NCBI GenBank assembly: GCA_015232575.1
Contig: JADFZL010000001.1
Span: 558,001-622,000 of the forward strand
Direction: 5' to 3'
Length of the DNA: 64,000 nucleotides
Source: Candidatus Rifleibacteriota bacterium
GTDB lineage: Bacteria > Muiribacteriota > Ozemobacteria > Ozemobacterales > Ozemobacteraceae
The position numbers and the translations under genes are program-made. Below are positions 24,419 to 33,823 of the stretch, piece by piece. A model generated the notes under the pieces. The model was not told the DNA's origin. It saw only the letters and a program-made list of their open reading frames with translations, and ran no database searches. How positions within the stretch are numbered: the first letter of the stretch is position 1; each line of letters starts with the position of its first letter.

Positions 24419-26008
24419 TTATGACTCCGAAGAAAGTGAAATCATCATTTTATCCGCAAGCTCATCAACAGCATTCCTTTCGCCGCCGATTTCTCTGATT
24501 CTTCGAAGAGTGCGCATTGCGTCATCTTTTCTTCCCTTTTTTGAATAGAGCGAAGCAAGCACAACATAAGCTTCCTTAAGGGTCTTATCAAGTGCAATGG
24601 CACGCTTACTTTCTTCATAAGCATCTTTGAGTTTGCCCTGGTTATAATGCAGCAAAGCCAGGTCTTTATGTGCTTCCGCGAATTCGGGCTTTATATCAAT
24701 TGCTTTCATTATTTCAGATTCCGCCATATCATACTTTCCTGATCTGATGAAATCTTTACCCATGGCAAGATGTGTTTCAGCCCTTTCGTTGCTTCTTTCG
24801 TCAAGCATTTTACGGGCTTTGAGAAGAAGATTTTTTGCCTGTCTTGCAACTCCTGAATTTTTTCCAAGCGATACGATTTTTTCAAGATCGTTAACTGCTT
24901 CCTGTACAAGTCCTTTTTCGAGATATGAGTTGCAAAGAGCATAGCGCTTTTCCAGCCCGCGTTCCTGTGTAAAGCTTATTTCGCCATCTCCTATATCCTG
25001 AGACATCGGTACTCTTGATTCAGAAATTCGTGCAACTCTTCGATCTGAAACATCTGAGAAAACTTCACTCTGAAGAGGCTGTGAAAGACTTACCGGAGTA
25101 AAAGACCCTGAGGAATCCATCGGATCAATGCTTTTCTGAGTCATAACAGATGACATGTTTCCATTTTTGCTTTTACGTTTTACAAAGTCAGAAAGCCTTG
25201 AGCTGGCCTGAATCTTCTTTGCATTTGAAAAGTAATAACTTTTTCTGCTGGAATTCATCAGCTTAACTTTTTTTTGAAGATGTTTTTTTACCTGAGAGTT
25301 TTCAGGAGCACGTGACAAAGCCTGCTGATAAACGAAAGCTGCCTTGTTATCCTGTTTCATTTCTTCATAGCATGAAGCAAGCGGAATATAAGCTTTGATG
25401 AAATTCGGATTAATCTGGACAACCATTGTAAACGACTGTGCCGCATCCTGGAAGTTTTTTCTGTTAAACTGACACAGTCCAAGATTGAAATGCGCCTTCG
25501 CAAAAGCCGGATCAAGTTTTATTGCAGATTTGAAATGAAGCTCAGCTTCGTCTGTTCTTCCGGCTTTGTAACATGCCCAGCCAAGTGAATCATGATAATT
25601 CGCAGACGAAGGTTCCAGTTCCACAGCTCTTGAACACAGCTGAACTGCCTTTGGAATGTTAGCTTCTGTTGTTGCAAGAAGGTATCCGAGATTGTTAAGC
25701 GCTGAAGAATAATTGGCCTTAAGCAATACAGCCCTCTCATAAGCATTAATAGCCTCTTTAAGCTGCCCGGTCTTCTCAAATGTAAAACCAAGGTTATGAA
25801 AAGCTTCTGCCATATCCGGACGAGCTCTGACCGCTTTTTTCAGCTCTTCCATGGCACTGATGTAATCCTGTTCCTGAAGCTTCTGTGTTCCTCTTACATA
25901 ATATCGCATTCCTGCATCCTGATACTCAGGTAAATTATCAAGAGTGATTGCCTGACAGGAAAAGGCAAGCCAGAATGACAACGCCGTCAAAAGAAATATT
26001 TTTCTCAT
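24419..26008 (-). CDS. Exported tetratricopeptide-repeat protein
   Basis: A 529-residue protein with an N-terminal signal peptide (MRKIFLLTALSFWLAFSCQA, probable cleavage after Ala). Residues about 30-235 hold six TPR units (PDMAEAFHNLGFTFEKTGQL; SSANYHDSLGWACYKAGRTD). A disordered serine-rich middle follows, and a second TPR block occupies about 345-510. The ATG at 26008 has GGAGG eight bases upstream; a TTG at 26023 is also open. It would be a periplasmic or envelope scaffold. It is followed directly by pgeF. Confidence 0.8.
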   Translation of the reverse strand: MRKIFLLTALSFWLAFSCQAITLDNLPEYQDAGMRYYVRGTQKLQEQDYISAMEELKKAVRARPDMAEAFHNLGFTFEKTGQLKEAINAYERAVLLKANYSSALNNLGYLLATTEANIPKAVQLCSRAVELEPSSANYHDSLGWACYKAGRTDEAELHFKSAIKLDPAFAKAHFNLGLCQFNRKNFQDAAQSFTMVVQINPNFIKAYIPLASCYEEMKQDNKAAFVYQQALSRAPENSQVKKHLQKKVKLMNSSRKSYYFSNAKKIQASSRLSDFVKRKSKNGNMSSVMTQKSIDPMDSSGSFTPVSLSQPLQSEVFSDVSDRRVARISESRVPMSQDIGDGEISFTQERGLEKRYALCNSYLEKGLVQEAVNDLEKIVSLGKNSGVARQAKNLLLKARKMLDERSNERAETHLAMGKDFIRSGKYDMAESEIMKAIDIKPEFAEAHKDLALLHYNQGKLKDAYEESKRAIALDKTLKEAYVVLASLYSKKGRKDDAMRTLRRIREIGGERNAVDELADKMMISLSSES

Positions 26009-26023
26009 GCCTTTTGCCTCCAA

Positions 26024-26440
26024 AATATGCCTGAAATAATAAGTATCAGCTAAAAATATCTTATCTTCTCAGGATATCGACAAACAGACACCTCAGTTTC
26101 AATACTTTTTGAAGATATTTTATCTATCTCTCCAGATGCTTTCCTGAATTTGCTGAGAAAAAATTTATATATAAGTAAAATTTATTACAGATTTTTCAAA
26201 AAAAGAATAAAACTTAATTAAAACGTAGAAAACAAGCGTATTGTTGAAATAAGATTCAGCTATTTTTTGATGAAAATTGGGCATCCAAGGTTGTTAATAG
26301 ATGATTAAAGCAGATAAATCTAATGCTAAAAAGCCTTACAGAAAAAAATAGTAGTTGGCACGGAAATTGCTTACCATTTTGATTGCTTGGCGAAGTCCAT
26401 CAGCCTTCGCTGAGAAATAAATCAAGTCAGAGGAGTTGTC
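26024..26440. other. Divergent intergenic region containing a sigma-54 promoter
   Basis: A 417-base AT-rich gap between a minus-strand TPR gene and a plus-strand secreted-protein gene. Apart from the sigma-54 promoter at 26355-26371 I see no gene, RNA or clear terminator. Long A/T tracts at 26140-26240 could bind a nucleoid protein or bend DNA for an enhancer-bound activator. Confidence 0.6.
26355..26371 (+). promoter_or_regulatory. Sigma-54 (-24/-12) promoter
   Basis: TTGGCACGGAAATTGCT matches the consensus TTGGCACRNNNNTTGCW at every fixed position. It lies about 70 bases upstream of the ATG at 26441 on the same strand. rpoN and an activator are encoded in this window. Confidence 0.85.
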
Positions 26441-27085
26441 ATGGATTTCCATTCGTTTAAAAGGAATTTCGGTTTCGCCTTTTTTGTCGCCTTTATTCTT
26501 TTTCAGAATTGCATTTCGCCTGTTTGTGCTATTTCCAATTCTGAAAATACTTTCGCAGACTCTGTTACTGTGAATGCTTTTCGTGCTCCGAGCTTTAATT
26601 GGATCAATCTTGTTCGCATTGACTTCCAGAACACACTTTCAGAGCGCGTGGAGCGGAATCAGATCAAATATCTTGCCTGCCAGAAGCCTTCTGAAAACCA
26701 GGTTCTTCCTTCTCTGTCAGAGCGACAGAAAGAGATTGATCTTATTCTGGCAAAGATAGCAGAATCGTATGTAGGCAAATACACAATCGGTGATACAGAA
26801 TTAGATTCCTGCGAGATAAAAGCATCGTCAATTCAGGAAATCAAAACAATCCTTCAGGAACCAGGTCAAATCTGGCAATGGAGCAATCAGGAAATTCAGC
26901 AGTTTATTAATTTCATCTCACAAAACAATCACAAATTTTATTTGTACCGACTGACTTTTGAGATTCATGACACATATTCTGAAATCAGGAATTCTTTCGA
27001 TATGCCTGTTTTGATTTATTTTGATTCCGACCCCTCTAAAGATGAAGTATATTTGGCACAGACCTGCTTCAACAAAGCATATTGA
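26441..27085 (+). CDS. Hypothetical secreted protein under sigma-54 control
   Basis: A 214-residue protein I do not recognise. It has a signal peptide (hydrophobic residues about 10-30, likely cleavage at VCA-IS) and a soluble, mixed-charge mature part with no clear repeats; cysteines at about 79 and 126 could pair. AGAGGAG lies before the ATG. A perfect sigma-54 promoter lies upstream and an intrinsic terminator follows, so it is a one-gene transcript. Sigma-54 control suggests expression under a specific signal. Confidence 0.75.
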   Translation: MDFHSFKRNFGFAFFVAFILFQNCISPVCAISNSENTFADSVTVNAFRAPSFNWINLVRIDFQNTLSERVERNQIKYLACQKPSENQVLPSLSERQKEIDLILAKIAESYVGKYTIGDTELDSCEIKASSIQEIKTILQEPGQIWQWSNQEIQQFINFISQNNHKFYLYRLTFEIHDTYSEIRNSFDMPVLIYFDSDPSKDEVYLAQTCFNKAY

Positions 27086-27127
27086 TTCCAGAACATAAAT
27101 CAGTACAACAGATAAATCGCTTTAGAT

Positions 27128-27164
27128 AAAAAACACTGCCATTTTATCAATAGCAGTGTTTTTT
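27128..27164 (+). terminator. Intrinsic terminator
   Basis: AAAAAACACTGC / GCAGTGTTTTTT stem of 12 with a 13-base loop, placed about 40 bases after the secreted-protein gene. Confidence 0.88.
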
Positions 27165-27292
27165 CTGAATTTATTCTAATTCTTGATTCAACAGAGGATA
27201 AACATGATAGACTTAATATCTTAATGAAAATATGTTTTTTTTATATCAAATATTATGGTAGACTCATTAAATAGTTTCTATGGAGGGGATTC

Positions 27293-28243
27293 ATGAAGCA
27301 GGTTTTCTTAAAGAAAATATTCTTTTCTATCCTGTTACTGTTTTGTATTTCCAGTTTTGAGGCCGCTATGGCCATGGATTCACAGGAACCAATTGCATCA
27401 GAGCCAAAACCTTTGTCACTTGGAATGCTTATGTATACAGACACAGCTTTCCAGCAGGAAAGCATGGAACCTCTGGCATGCTATATTGGAAAAGCCATGA
27501 ATTCTGAAGTTCAGGTTCGGCTGTTTCACAATTACTTCGATATCCTCACAGAAATTGATCACGATGGACTGGACCTTGCTATCCTTTCTCCTGCAATTTA
27601 TGCATTAGTAATGGATGATCCGGCTTTGAGTTTCGTTGCTGTTCCAGTGCGTGAGAGGTTATTTTATCAGTCCGTTATATTAACAGCCAAAGATGGACCT
27701 TTGACCAAAATTTCTGATCTCGAAGGAAAGAAAGTCGGATTTGTGGACCCGTATTCCGCTTCCGGATACCTTATTCCATCAGATTTTCTGGCCAAAGAAG
27801 GGCTTTTGGCAACCGGTTCTCACAGCTATGTACCTGTTTTCCTTGGCAGTCACAGGAAAGTCGCTCGCGCCCTTTCTGAAAAGCGGATTGATGCAGCATG
27901 CGTATCTGATGCTTTTTTTGATTTTAAAGAATACCCGCTCGAAGAGCATAAAAATTTCACCATTGATTCTTTCAATCTTCTCAAACTCATTCCGGAAAAG
28001 ATTCCACTTGACGTAATTGTTTGTAGATCCTCTTTCGGAAAGGAAGCTATCGCGAAACTACAGGAAACCTTGAACAACTATCCCAAGGCGCGTGAAAATG
28101 CTGATTCCCCATTAAAAAAAGTAATCTACAAATATTTTCAAACTCAACCGGAAGATAATTATCAAACTTTAAGAAAATCCCTGGATTCCATGATAGGTGA
28201 GCTCAATTATAAGGAGAATATAATAAATGAAACGCTTCAGTAA
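27293..28243 (+). CDS. PhnD-like periplasmic substrate-binding protein
   Basis: A 316-residue exported protein of the phosphate/phosphonate-binding (PhnD, Phosphonate-bd) type. A signal peptide ends near residue 28 (FEAAMA). Family features: LGMLMYTDTAF at the start of the first lobe, DLAILSPAIYALV, then ISDLEGKKVGFVDPYSASGYLIP in the hinge/second lobe, and RIDAACVSD. TGGAGGGG precedes the ATG. No permease or ATPase is nearby, so it may feed a sensor or an orphan transporter. It overlaps the next gene by 17 bases. Confidence 0.8.
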   Translation: MKQVFLKKIFFSILLLFCISSFEAAMAMDSQEPIASEPKPLSLGMLMYTDTAFQQESMEPLACYIGKAMNSEVQVRLFHNYFDILTEIDHDGLDLAILSPAIYALVMDDPALSFVAVPVRERLFYQSVILTAKDGPLTKISDLEGKKVGFVDPYSASGYLIPSDFLAKEGLLATGSHSYVPVFLGSHRKVARALSEKRIDAACVSDAFFDFKEYPLEEHKNFTIDSFNLLKLIPEKIPLDVIVCRSSFGKEAIAKLQETLNNYPKARENADSPLKKVIYKYFQTQPEDNYQTLRKSLDSMIGELNYKENIINETLQ

Positions 28244-29372
28244 TCTTGTCCTTTTAAGTTTCCTGGTTCTGGTTCTGTTTGTCTCTTCTGCATATTCACG
28301 GGCCCTTGTACAAGGAAATGGGATTCCAATTGTTTCCGACCCGAAAGACTTGAGCCTCGTCGATCTCGCACCCTTGAACGAGTATCTGAAGTCCAATCTG
28401 AAAGAGAAAGGCGTCCTGGGAACTCTTCGTCGTCTGGCTTTTGAAAGAAAGGCAGTCAGATTAGGGTTCGAAAACCCCGGTTCTCCGAAGTTTCACGGAG
28501 GCGCAGTTGTAGCAAGAGGTTCAAGCGGAAATTCCTCTGTAGTTGTTGTTTTAATTGGCGACCTGGATTACTCGAAATTCATTTCAGAATATGTAAGAGA
28601 TTTCCAGGAATATCGCAAGGTAAATAAAGAAGAAGGCAAAATGGGAAGCATTGAAATAGACGGACTTCGCTTCAATACATTCAATTATTTTGACCGACCT
28701 TATTTTACGTGTATTGGAAGACTTCCAAAACAGAATGCACTCATAATTGCTTCCATCCCTACTGATGACCTGGATATTCTTCAAAATACTCTGGCTGTGG
28801 TCAAAGGAAGTGAACAGCTCAACAAAGCACTGCCCTCAGAAGTAGATGTCCAGACAACTTTCCAGCTTACCAACCAGGAAATTCAAAGGTTGTTGAGATT
28901 CAATTCTTCCAAGAATAGTTTGCGCACAAAAGCTGCGAACGGAATGGCTGCAATATCTAGAAGAATAGGAATTTCAAATACAGAGGATCCTGCAATTCCG
29001 CTTGAAGAACAAATTCGCAGAAAAATCGCCCAATCAAGTTCCGTCACAACAAAATATCACTGGGAAAGAAATCCAAAAGAATCTTCAGCATATTCTGTAA
29101 CCTATCTTATTCAAATGAAATCAACTTCTGAAGCCGATTCTTTACGTGAATTGATCTCAGAGGAAATAACCCGTATTTCTGAACGCTCAACAAAAGAAAC
29201 TGAAAAAGAATCATTTGGACGACTAACGGTTCAGGCATCAGATTGCGAAGTCTCACTGTCTTTCCTGCTTGATTCACTTGAAGCGCAATATGAACATATT
29301 TCCATGCTGTTTTCCCAGGCTCTTCAGTACCGCAACATGACTTCCTTCCTTGATCGTTATGGAAGCAATTGA
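28227..29372 (+). CDS. Hypothetical exported protein, partner of the PhnD-like protein
   Basis: A 381-residue protein with a clear signal peptide (FLVLVLFVSSAYS). I do not recognise a family. The mature part has alternating beta strands and helices (GGAVVARGSSGNSSVVVVLIGDLDY; QNALIIASIPTDDLD), which suggests two related alpha/beta lobes, and a charged C-terminal third. AAGGAG lies upstream, inside the preceding gene; the 17-base overlap indicates translational coupling to the PhnD-like protein. Confidence 0.65.
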   Translation: MKRFSNLVLLSFLVLVLFVSSAYSRALVQGNGIPIVSDPKDLSLVDLAPLNEYLKSNLKEKGVLGTLRRLAFERKAVRLGFENPGSPKFHGGAVVARGSSGNSSVVVVLIGDLDYSKFISEYVRDFQEYRKVNKEEGKMGSIEIDGLRFNTFNYFDRPYFTCIGRLPKQNALIIASIPTDDLDILQNTLAVVKGSEQLNKALPSEVDVQTTFQLTNQEIQRLLRFNSSKNSLRTKAANGMAAISRRIGISNTEDPAIPLEEQIRRKIAQSSSVTTKYHWERNPKESSAYSVTYLIQMKSTSEADSLRELISEEITRISERSTKETEKESFGRLTVQASDCEVSLSFLLDSLEAQYEHISMLFSQALQYRNMTSFLDRYGSN

Positions 29373-29397
29373 ATAAATTCTATCGTTCTTCTGAATC

Positions 29398-29436
29398 GAA
29401 AACCGCCGGAGATTACTTTTCCGGTGGTTTTTTTTC
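29398..29436 (+). terminator. Intrinsic terminator
   Basis: AACCGCCGG / CCGGTGGTT stem (one G-U) followed by a run of T; it ends the two-gene plus-strand unit and overlaps the 3' end of the convergent RND gene. Confidence 0.8.
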
Positions 29437-31749
29437 TGACATCGCTTTCGAAGCTGTTATCGCAAGCAACGCAGGTGTAAAAAACAGATCAAATATTGGA
29501 GCAAAGCCAATTGTCAACGCAGAATAAATACCCAAATCCCGGATTGGTTTAAAGTCTGACAAGCATAGAATTCCCAGACCAGCAACCAGAATAAGCGATG
29601 TAGAAAGTGATGCCCAGCCTATTCTCAACATCACTGCGACTCTGTTTCTGCGCCATCCGTACCCTTTTTCCTCGAATTTTTGTGTTTCATATATGAGGTG
29701 AATTGTGTCATCTACAATGATTCCCATACAAATACACGGAATCATCGCGGTCACAAGGTCGAGTGATTTATTAAGCCAGCCCATGAAACCCAGAATACAA
29801 AGGATAGGAAGGACGTTCGGAATAGCTGCGACAAAAAATAATCGAAAATTCCGAAAACCAATAGCAATAACACATAAAATCCCGAACAAAGAACTCATAA
29901 ACGATCCAATTTCCATATCCATCGCTTCTTTTTCTATGATTGACGACAGCAGCATACGACCAGTTGCGGTGGCAATCATATCTCCACTGGAATTAGATTC
30001 GACAAGCTTTTCAAGCCTTGTTGCAGTCTCTATTACACGTGGGGAATCAGCATAGCGAATGCCGACAATAAAACGGGCACGATCGTGGAAAGGAATATTG
30101 AGAAAGCTGCCGATCCAGCTTTCGGCACGTGATTCGGCAAATCGAATTGCCCTGTTTACATCGCCATTAGTCATTCTTGTTTCGGAAGATCCACCCAGAA
30201 ATCCCGAGTATACTTCGGCCAGAATATGCCCCGGGCCAATTACGGAAAGAACCGCTGGATCTGAAGCCAGAGTTTTTTCCATACGTTTTAAGAGAGCCAT
30301 TCCCTCAGCGGATTCAAAAGGTGTACCAGACGATTTCGCGATTAGAGATATCTGGCGCTCTCCGATATCGAAATTTTTCCGGAAAAAACGGAATCCTTCC
30401 ATGGCAAGATCATTTTCCGGCAACTCTTCCATCGGATCAGAACCATAGGTTAGACGGGTCATTCCAAGAGAAAGGAGCAAAGAAATGCTCAGGATGAAAA
30501 TAATAACAGCTCCTGGTGGAAACGACAAACGGGCAAGAAATCGACCGGCAAAATGTCCAAAATCAAAACCAGAGTCGTTTATGAAATCTGAAGAAGAATT
30601 AGTTCGTTTTTTAGCTGAATGAATTGAGGGAAATAACTGAAACAGACCGGGTAAAAGAAAAAACACCGAAATAAATGAACAGGCACAACCACAGGAAGAA
30701 AAAATCCCAAAAGCTCGAACTCCGGGAATAGTAGAGAATACCTGCGAAAGAAAACCAAGGATTGTGGTTAATGAACAGAAAAAACCTGGAACTAAAGCAT
30801 CTGCTAATGTTTGTTCCAGAATAGTACTTTGAGTTTTCCGGGTAATTATTTCCCCTGAAGAAATAGAATAAAAAACAATCTTATATCGGGCAATAAACTG
30901 AACAGCAAGAGACAGTCCGACAAAAAGAATAATCGGTGACAAAAGTGATGAATACAAAGAAATGCGAAATCCAAGAGCAGCATATAATCCATGTGTCCAG
31001 ATTACAGGAAGAAAAATCGATATCAGAATAGCAATAGAAAGGCTGATTGATCTGAACATCAGCCATGAAATAAAAAATGCAAAGATTGGGGATATCAGAA
31101 GGAATTGTCGATTTCCACGAATTGAGTGGTAGAGATGGCGTTCACTGAACACAGGGAATCCACTCATGAAACAGGGAATATCTGGTATTCTTTCTTTGAG
31201 ATTTTTGCGGATTGCTCTTACAAGCTCATGTTTCTCCAAATTTGACAGCGCCTCTGTTCGAACAACTGTCACCTGCGATTTTTCATGCTTCCCCACGAGA
31301 AATCCATGAGCCGATTTATTCAACCTGAATTCAGAAAGCTGACGTTTGAAAACTTTTGGACGTTCATTCAACCAATCCAATTTTTGACGACTTGTAATCC
31401 CCATAATAGAAGCCGCGTCAAAAACATGTGAAATTCCTGCAATATCAGCAATCGCTTCACGTATTGTCAAAGCTTTAGAAAATGCTGCTGAACCTAAGCC
31501 TTCTATTTCCGAAGCAATATATATATCGTCGTCAGGTCCAAAGAGTTCAATGCAACGCTCGTTTTCAAGGAATGCAGATGTCTCACCACCCAGCAGGCTG
31601 CGCAGGTCGTAATCGAATGTATTCTGCCATGCCAGCCAGCCCATTATGCTGGTCAGGCACGCCACAAACAGAAACAATGATGTCTGGTTATTTGTTATAA
31701 AACGAGCAATAAAAGGAATCCACACTGATGTGTGGTTTCTGTTAATCAT
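29413..31749 (-). CDS. RND/MMPL-family exporter (HAE3-like)
   Basis: A 778-residue membrane protein with the two-fold RND layout: one helix near the N-terminus, a periplasmic loop (about 50-220), five helices, then a second helix, a second loop (about 430-590) and five helices. The second half has IPCICMGIIVDDTIHLIYE, the conserved acidic pair in TM helix 4-like position of MMPL proteins. HAE3 members export lipids such as hopanoids. The ATG at 31749 overlaps the radical SAM stop by eight bases (ATGATTAA); the longer frame starts at a TTG. Confidence 0.82.
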   Translation of the reverse strand: MINRNHTSVWIPFIARFITNNQTSLFLFVACLTSIMGWLAWQNTFDYDLRSLLGGETSAFLENERCIELFGPDDDIYIASEIEGLGSAAFSKALTIREAIADIAGISHVFDAASIMGITSRQKLDWLNERPKVFKRQLSEFRLNKSAHGFLVGKHEKSQVTVVRTEALSNLEKHELVRAIRKNLKERIPDIPCFMSGFPVFSERHLYHSIRGNRQFLLISPIFAFFISWLMFRSISLSIAILISIFLPVIWTHGLYAALGFRISLYSSLLSPIILFVGLSLAVQFIARYKIVFYSISSGEIITRKTQSTILEQTLADALVPGFFCSLTTILGFLSQVFSTIPGVRAFGIFSSCGCACSFISVFFLLPGLFQLFPSIHSAKKRTNSSSDFINDSGFDFGHFAGRFLARLSFPPGAVIIFILSISLLLSLGMTRLTYGSDPMEELPENDLAMEGFRFFRKNFDIGERQISLIAKSSGTPFESAEGMALLKRMEKTLASDPAVLSVIGPGHILAEVYSGFLGGSSETRMTNGDVNRAIRFAESRAESWIGSFLNIPFHDRARFIVGIRYADSPRVIETATRLEKLVESNSSGDMIATATGRMLLSSIIEKEAMDMEIGSFMSSLFGILCVIAIGFRNFRLFFVAAIPNVLPILCILGFMGWLNKSLDLVTAMIPCICMGIIVDDTIHLIYETQKFEEKGYGWRRNRVAVMLRIGWASLSTSLILVAGLGILCLSDFKPIRDLGIYSALTIGFAPIFDLFFTPALLAITASKAMSEKKPPEK

Positions 31750-32782
31750 GTAATCGGTGTAAGAACCTTCTGGCTGTAAACCAGATATCTTCAAATATCA
31801 CAGAAGGATGCTGGAACAACATCGAAAAACCTAACGCACACGCAGACTGACAACGATTATCACAGTCAGGTTGCGGTCCGAAAAGGCGTTCTCCATTTTG
31901 TCTGATTTTATGCAAATTTTGTGTCTTGAGTAAATTTCCTGCAAGGTGACCGATTTCCAGGCATGGGTAATAGACATCTCCGGTTGGTGAAACTACAAGC
32001 ATGGTAAACGGATAACACCTGAATTTGCGAAGATCGCGCATGTATTCAAGATATGGAGTAGTACCATAAACTTTATTGCCCTTCTGTTTTTCTTCAAGTA
32101 GAAAGGTGTAAAATGCCCTGAAATCATCTTTGCCGGATAATCCGGAGTGTGGTTTAACTCCGACCAGCTGCGGACAGGCAGCAAATATGAAATCTCTTTT
32201 CCGTGCGAACTCGTAAACCTTGTACAAATCTTCAATGTTTGATGGACCCACAACACTGGAAATGTGAATCTGAAAATTCTTATTGGAATGTTTTTCGGCA
32301 AGATCAATGTTTCCAAGGATCTTCCGCAAGGTCGCTCCCTTATCATGGCTTTTAAGTCCGAAAAAACGATCAGATCGTTCAGGATCAAGAGAATTAAGAC
32401 TGAAAACCAGACTGGTTACCGCTCCTGCAATAGCGGAGAAATGTTTATCAACATCATATCCATTAGTTGTAAGAACCACTTCGCGAAATTTCATCTGAAC
32501 AACGGCTTCCATGATACTGGAAAACTCCGGATGTCTCAAAGGTTCCCCGCCCGTTAAAACAATATAATCACATTTTGTGCGAATAATTTTAAGAAGTTTA
32601 ATTACTTCACTGGCGGGCAAAATCTTCTCTGGAAGTCGGTAGTAAGGCGTTCCGGAACCGTCGCTGCAAAATGGGCAACGAAAATTACATTCATAGGTCA
32701 GATAGAAAACAGAAATGAATGGATACCATTTTTTCCGTGGATTGAGAAGTTTATGTACAACAAAATTGACAAGCGGATTCAA
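31742..32782 (-). CDS. Radical SAM protein with SPASM-like C-terminal cysteines
   Basis: A 346-residue enzyme. The radical SAM cluster motif CNFRCPFC (CX3CX2C) lies at about residues 32-39, followed by VLTGGEPLRHPEF (SAM-binding GGE) and a typical partial TIM barrel. The C-terminal cysteines (FRCYPF, YYPCLE, CDNRCQSAC) would hold an auxiliary iron-sulfur cluster as in SPASM/twitch proteins. It starts at a TTG with GGGAGAA upstream. It is the middle gene of a three-gene run with another radical SAM enzyme and an RND exporter. Substrate unknown. Confidence 0.85.
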   Translation of the reverse strand: MNPLVNFVVHKLLNPRKKWYPFISVFYLTYECNFRCPFCSDGSGTPYYRLPEKILPASEVIKLLKIIRTKCDYIVLTGGEPLRHPEFSSIMEAVVQMKFREVVLTTNGYDVDKHFSAIAGAVTSLVFSLNSLDPERSDRFFGLKSHDKGATLRKILGNIDLAEKHSNKNFQIHISSVVGPSNIEDLYKVYEFARKRDFIFAACPQLVGVKPHSGLSGKDDFRAFYTFLLEEKQKGNKVYGTTPYLEYMRDLRKFRCYPFTMLVVSPTGDVYYPCLEIGHLAGNLLKTQNLHKIRQNGERLFGPQPDCDNRCQSACALGFSMLFQHPSVIFEDIWFTARRFLHRLHD

Positions 32783-32797
32783 AATTATTTCTCCCGA

Positions 32798-33823
32798 TCA
32801 TTTACAGTATCCACCTTCAACAGCAACATCTTTTGTCATTTCGTAATAATCCAGAAAGCTCTTTAACTTGTTTTTCCCATACATCAAAGTTTCAATTGAT
32901 CCCCGACAACTTGTCCAGCAGCCTTTACAGGCAATCTTTCCACGCTGTTGAATCAAATTTTTCTGGATAACTCTGATATCGTCTGTCAGTATGTTTCCAG
33001 CAGAGGCTTCAAGATTATCGATACAGAAGCTGACATTTCCGGTAGTACCGATATTGATCAAATTTTTGCCGGCATAGCAGGGATCAATTCCTCCGTTATT
33101 GATTGCTTCGGAAAACCTGCCTATATAACCCCGCAGAGCCACAAACTCTGGATATTTGGCTTTCAATTCAAGAAGCCTGGAACTAATGTCGCTGTTGGAA
33201 TGCATTCCGTGTTTTCTTCCGCGATTATCGCTGTACAAAGTAACCAGATATGTTACTCCCAGTTCACGTGAAAGCTTTATAAGTGAATCAATCTCATCAA
33301 TATTATCTTCCATAACGACCGAAATCAGATGAACACGCTGATGAGGATAAACCCGGTTTTCCTGAAGCATACGCAATGCTTCAACTGCCCTCACAAAAGC
33401 ACCCTTCATTCCTCTTTGTTCATCATGCTTTGCAGGCGATGCATAATCAATGGAAATACTGACTTCATACATTCCAGCCTGAAACAGGGCCTTAGCCAAC
33501 TCTGGTGTCATAAACCATCCATTGCAAATCATAACAGGAAAATTATTCTTTGAAAGGATTCGCACAATCTCAAGAAGGTTTTTATGAAGCAACGGCTCAC
33601 CACCACCAATTGAAATGACTTGCGGACCAATTCGAGCCAACTTTTCAGTAATGACTTTAACCTGCTCGACTGACAACGATGGCATTTCAGAATAAGGTTC
33701 CTTCCAGAAATCGCAAATTCGACACTTGAAATTGCAGGTATAAAGCAACTGCAAATTAACATGAACAATCTTTCGCCTTAGTACTGACCAGGCAAACCGA
33801 ATTTTTTTGGACAAATCGACCAT
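32798..33823 (-). CDS. Radical SAM protein, first gene of the exporter run
   Basis: A 341-residue radical SAM enzyme. It has CNFKCRIC (about residues 30-37), ISIGGGEPLLH (SAM-binding) and VSISIDYASPAKHDEQRG. Auxiliary cysteines are visible near the C-terminus (CYAGKN, FCIDN, CKGCWTSC), so a second cluster is likely. An AAGGAT lies before the ATG. The two radical SAM proteins are related but not duplicates, and could act in sequence on one lipid or peptide exported by the RND protein. Confidence 0.85.
   Translation of the reverse strand: MVDLSKKIRFAWSVLRRKIVHVNLQLLYTCNFKCRICDFWKEPYSEMPSLSVEQVKVITEKLARIGPQVISIGGGEPLLHKNLLEIVRILSKNNFPVMICNGWFMTPELAKALFQAGMYEVSISIDYASPAKHDEQRGMKGAFVRAVEALRMLQENRVYPHQRVHLISVVMEDNIDEIDSLIKLSRELGVTYLVTLYSDNRGRKHGMHSNSDISSRLLELKAKYPEFVALRGYIGRFSEAINNGGIDPCYAGKNLINIGTTGNVSFCIDNLEASAGNILTDDIRVIQKNLIQQRGKIACKGCWTSCRGSIETLMYGKNKLKSFLDYYEMTKDVAVEGGYCK

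Noticed and set aside
27054..27070. TTGGCACAGACCTGCT resembling a sigma-54 promoter
   Set aside because: Spacing is one base short and it lies inside the end of a coding region with a terminator just after it.
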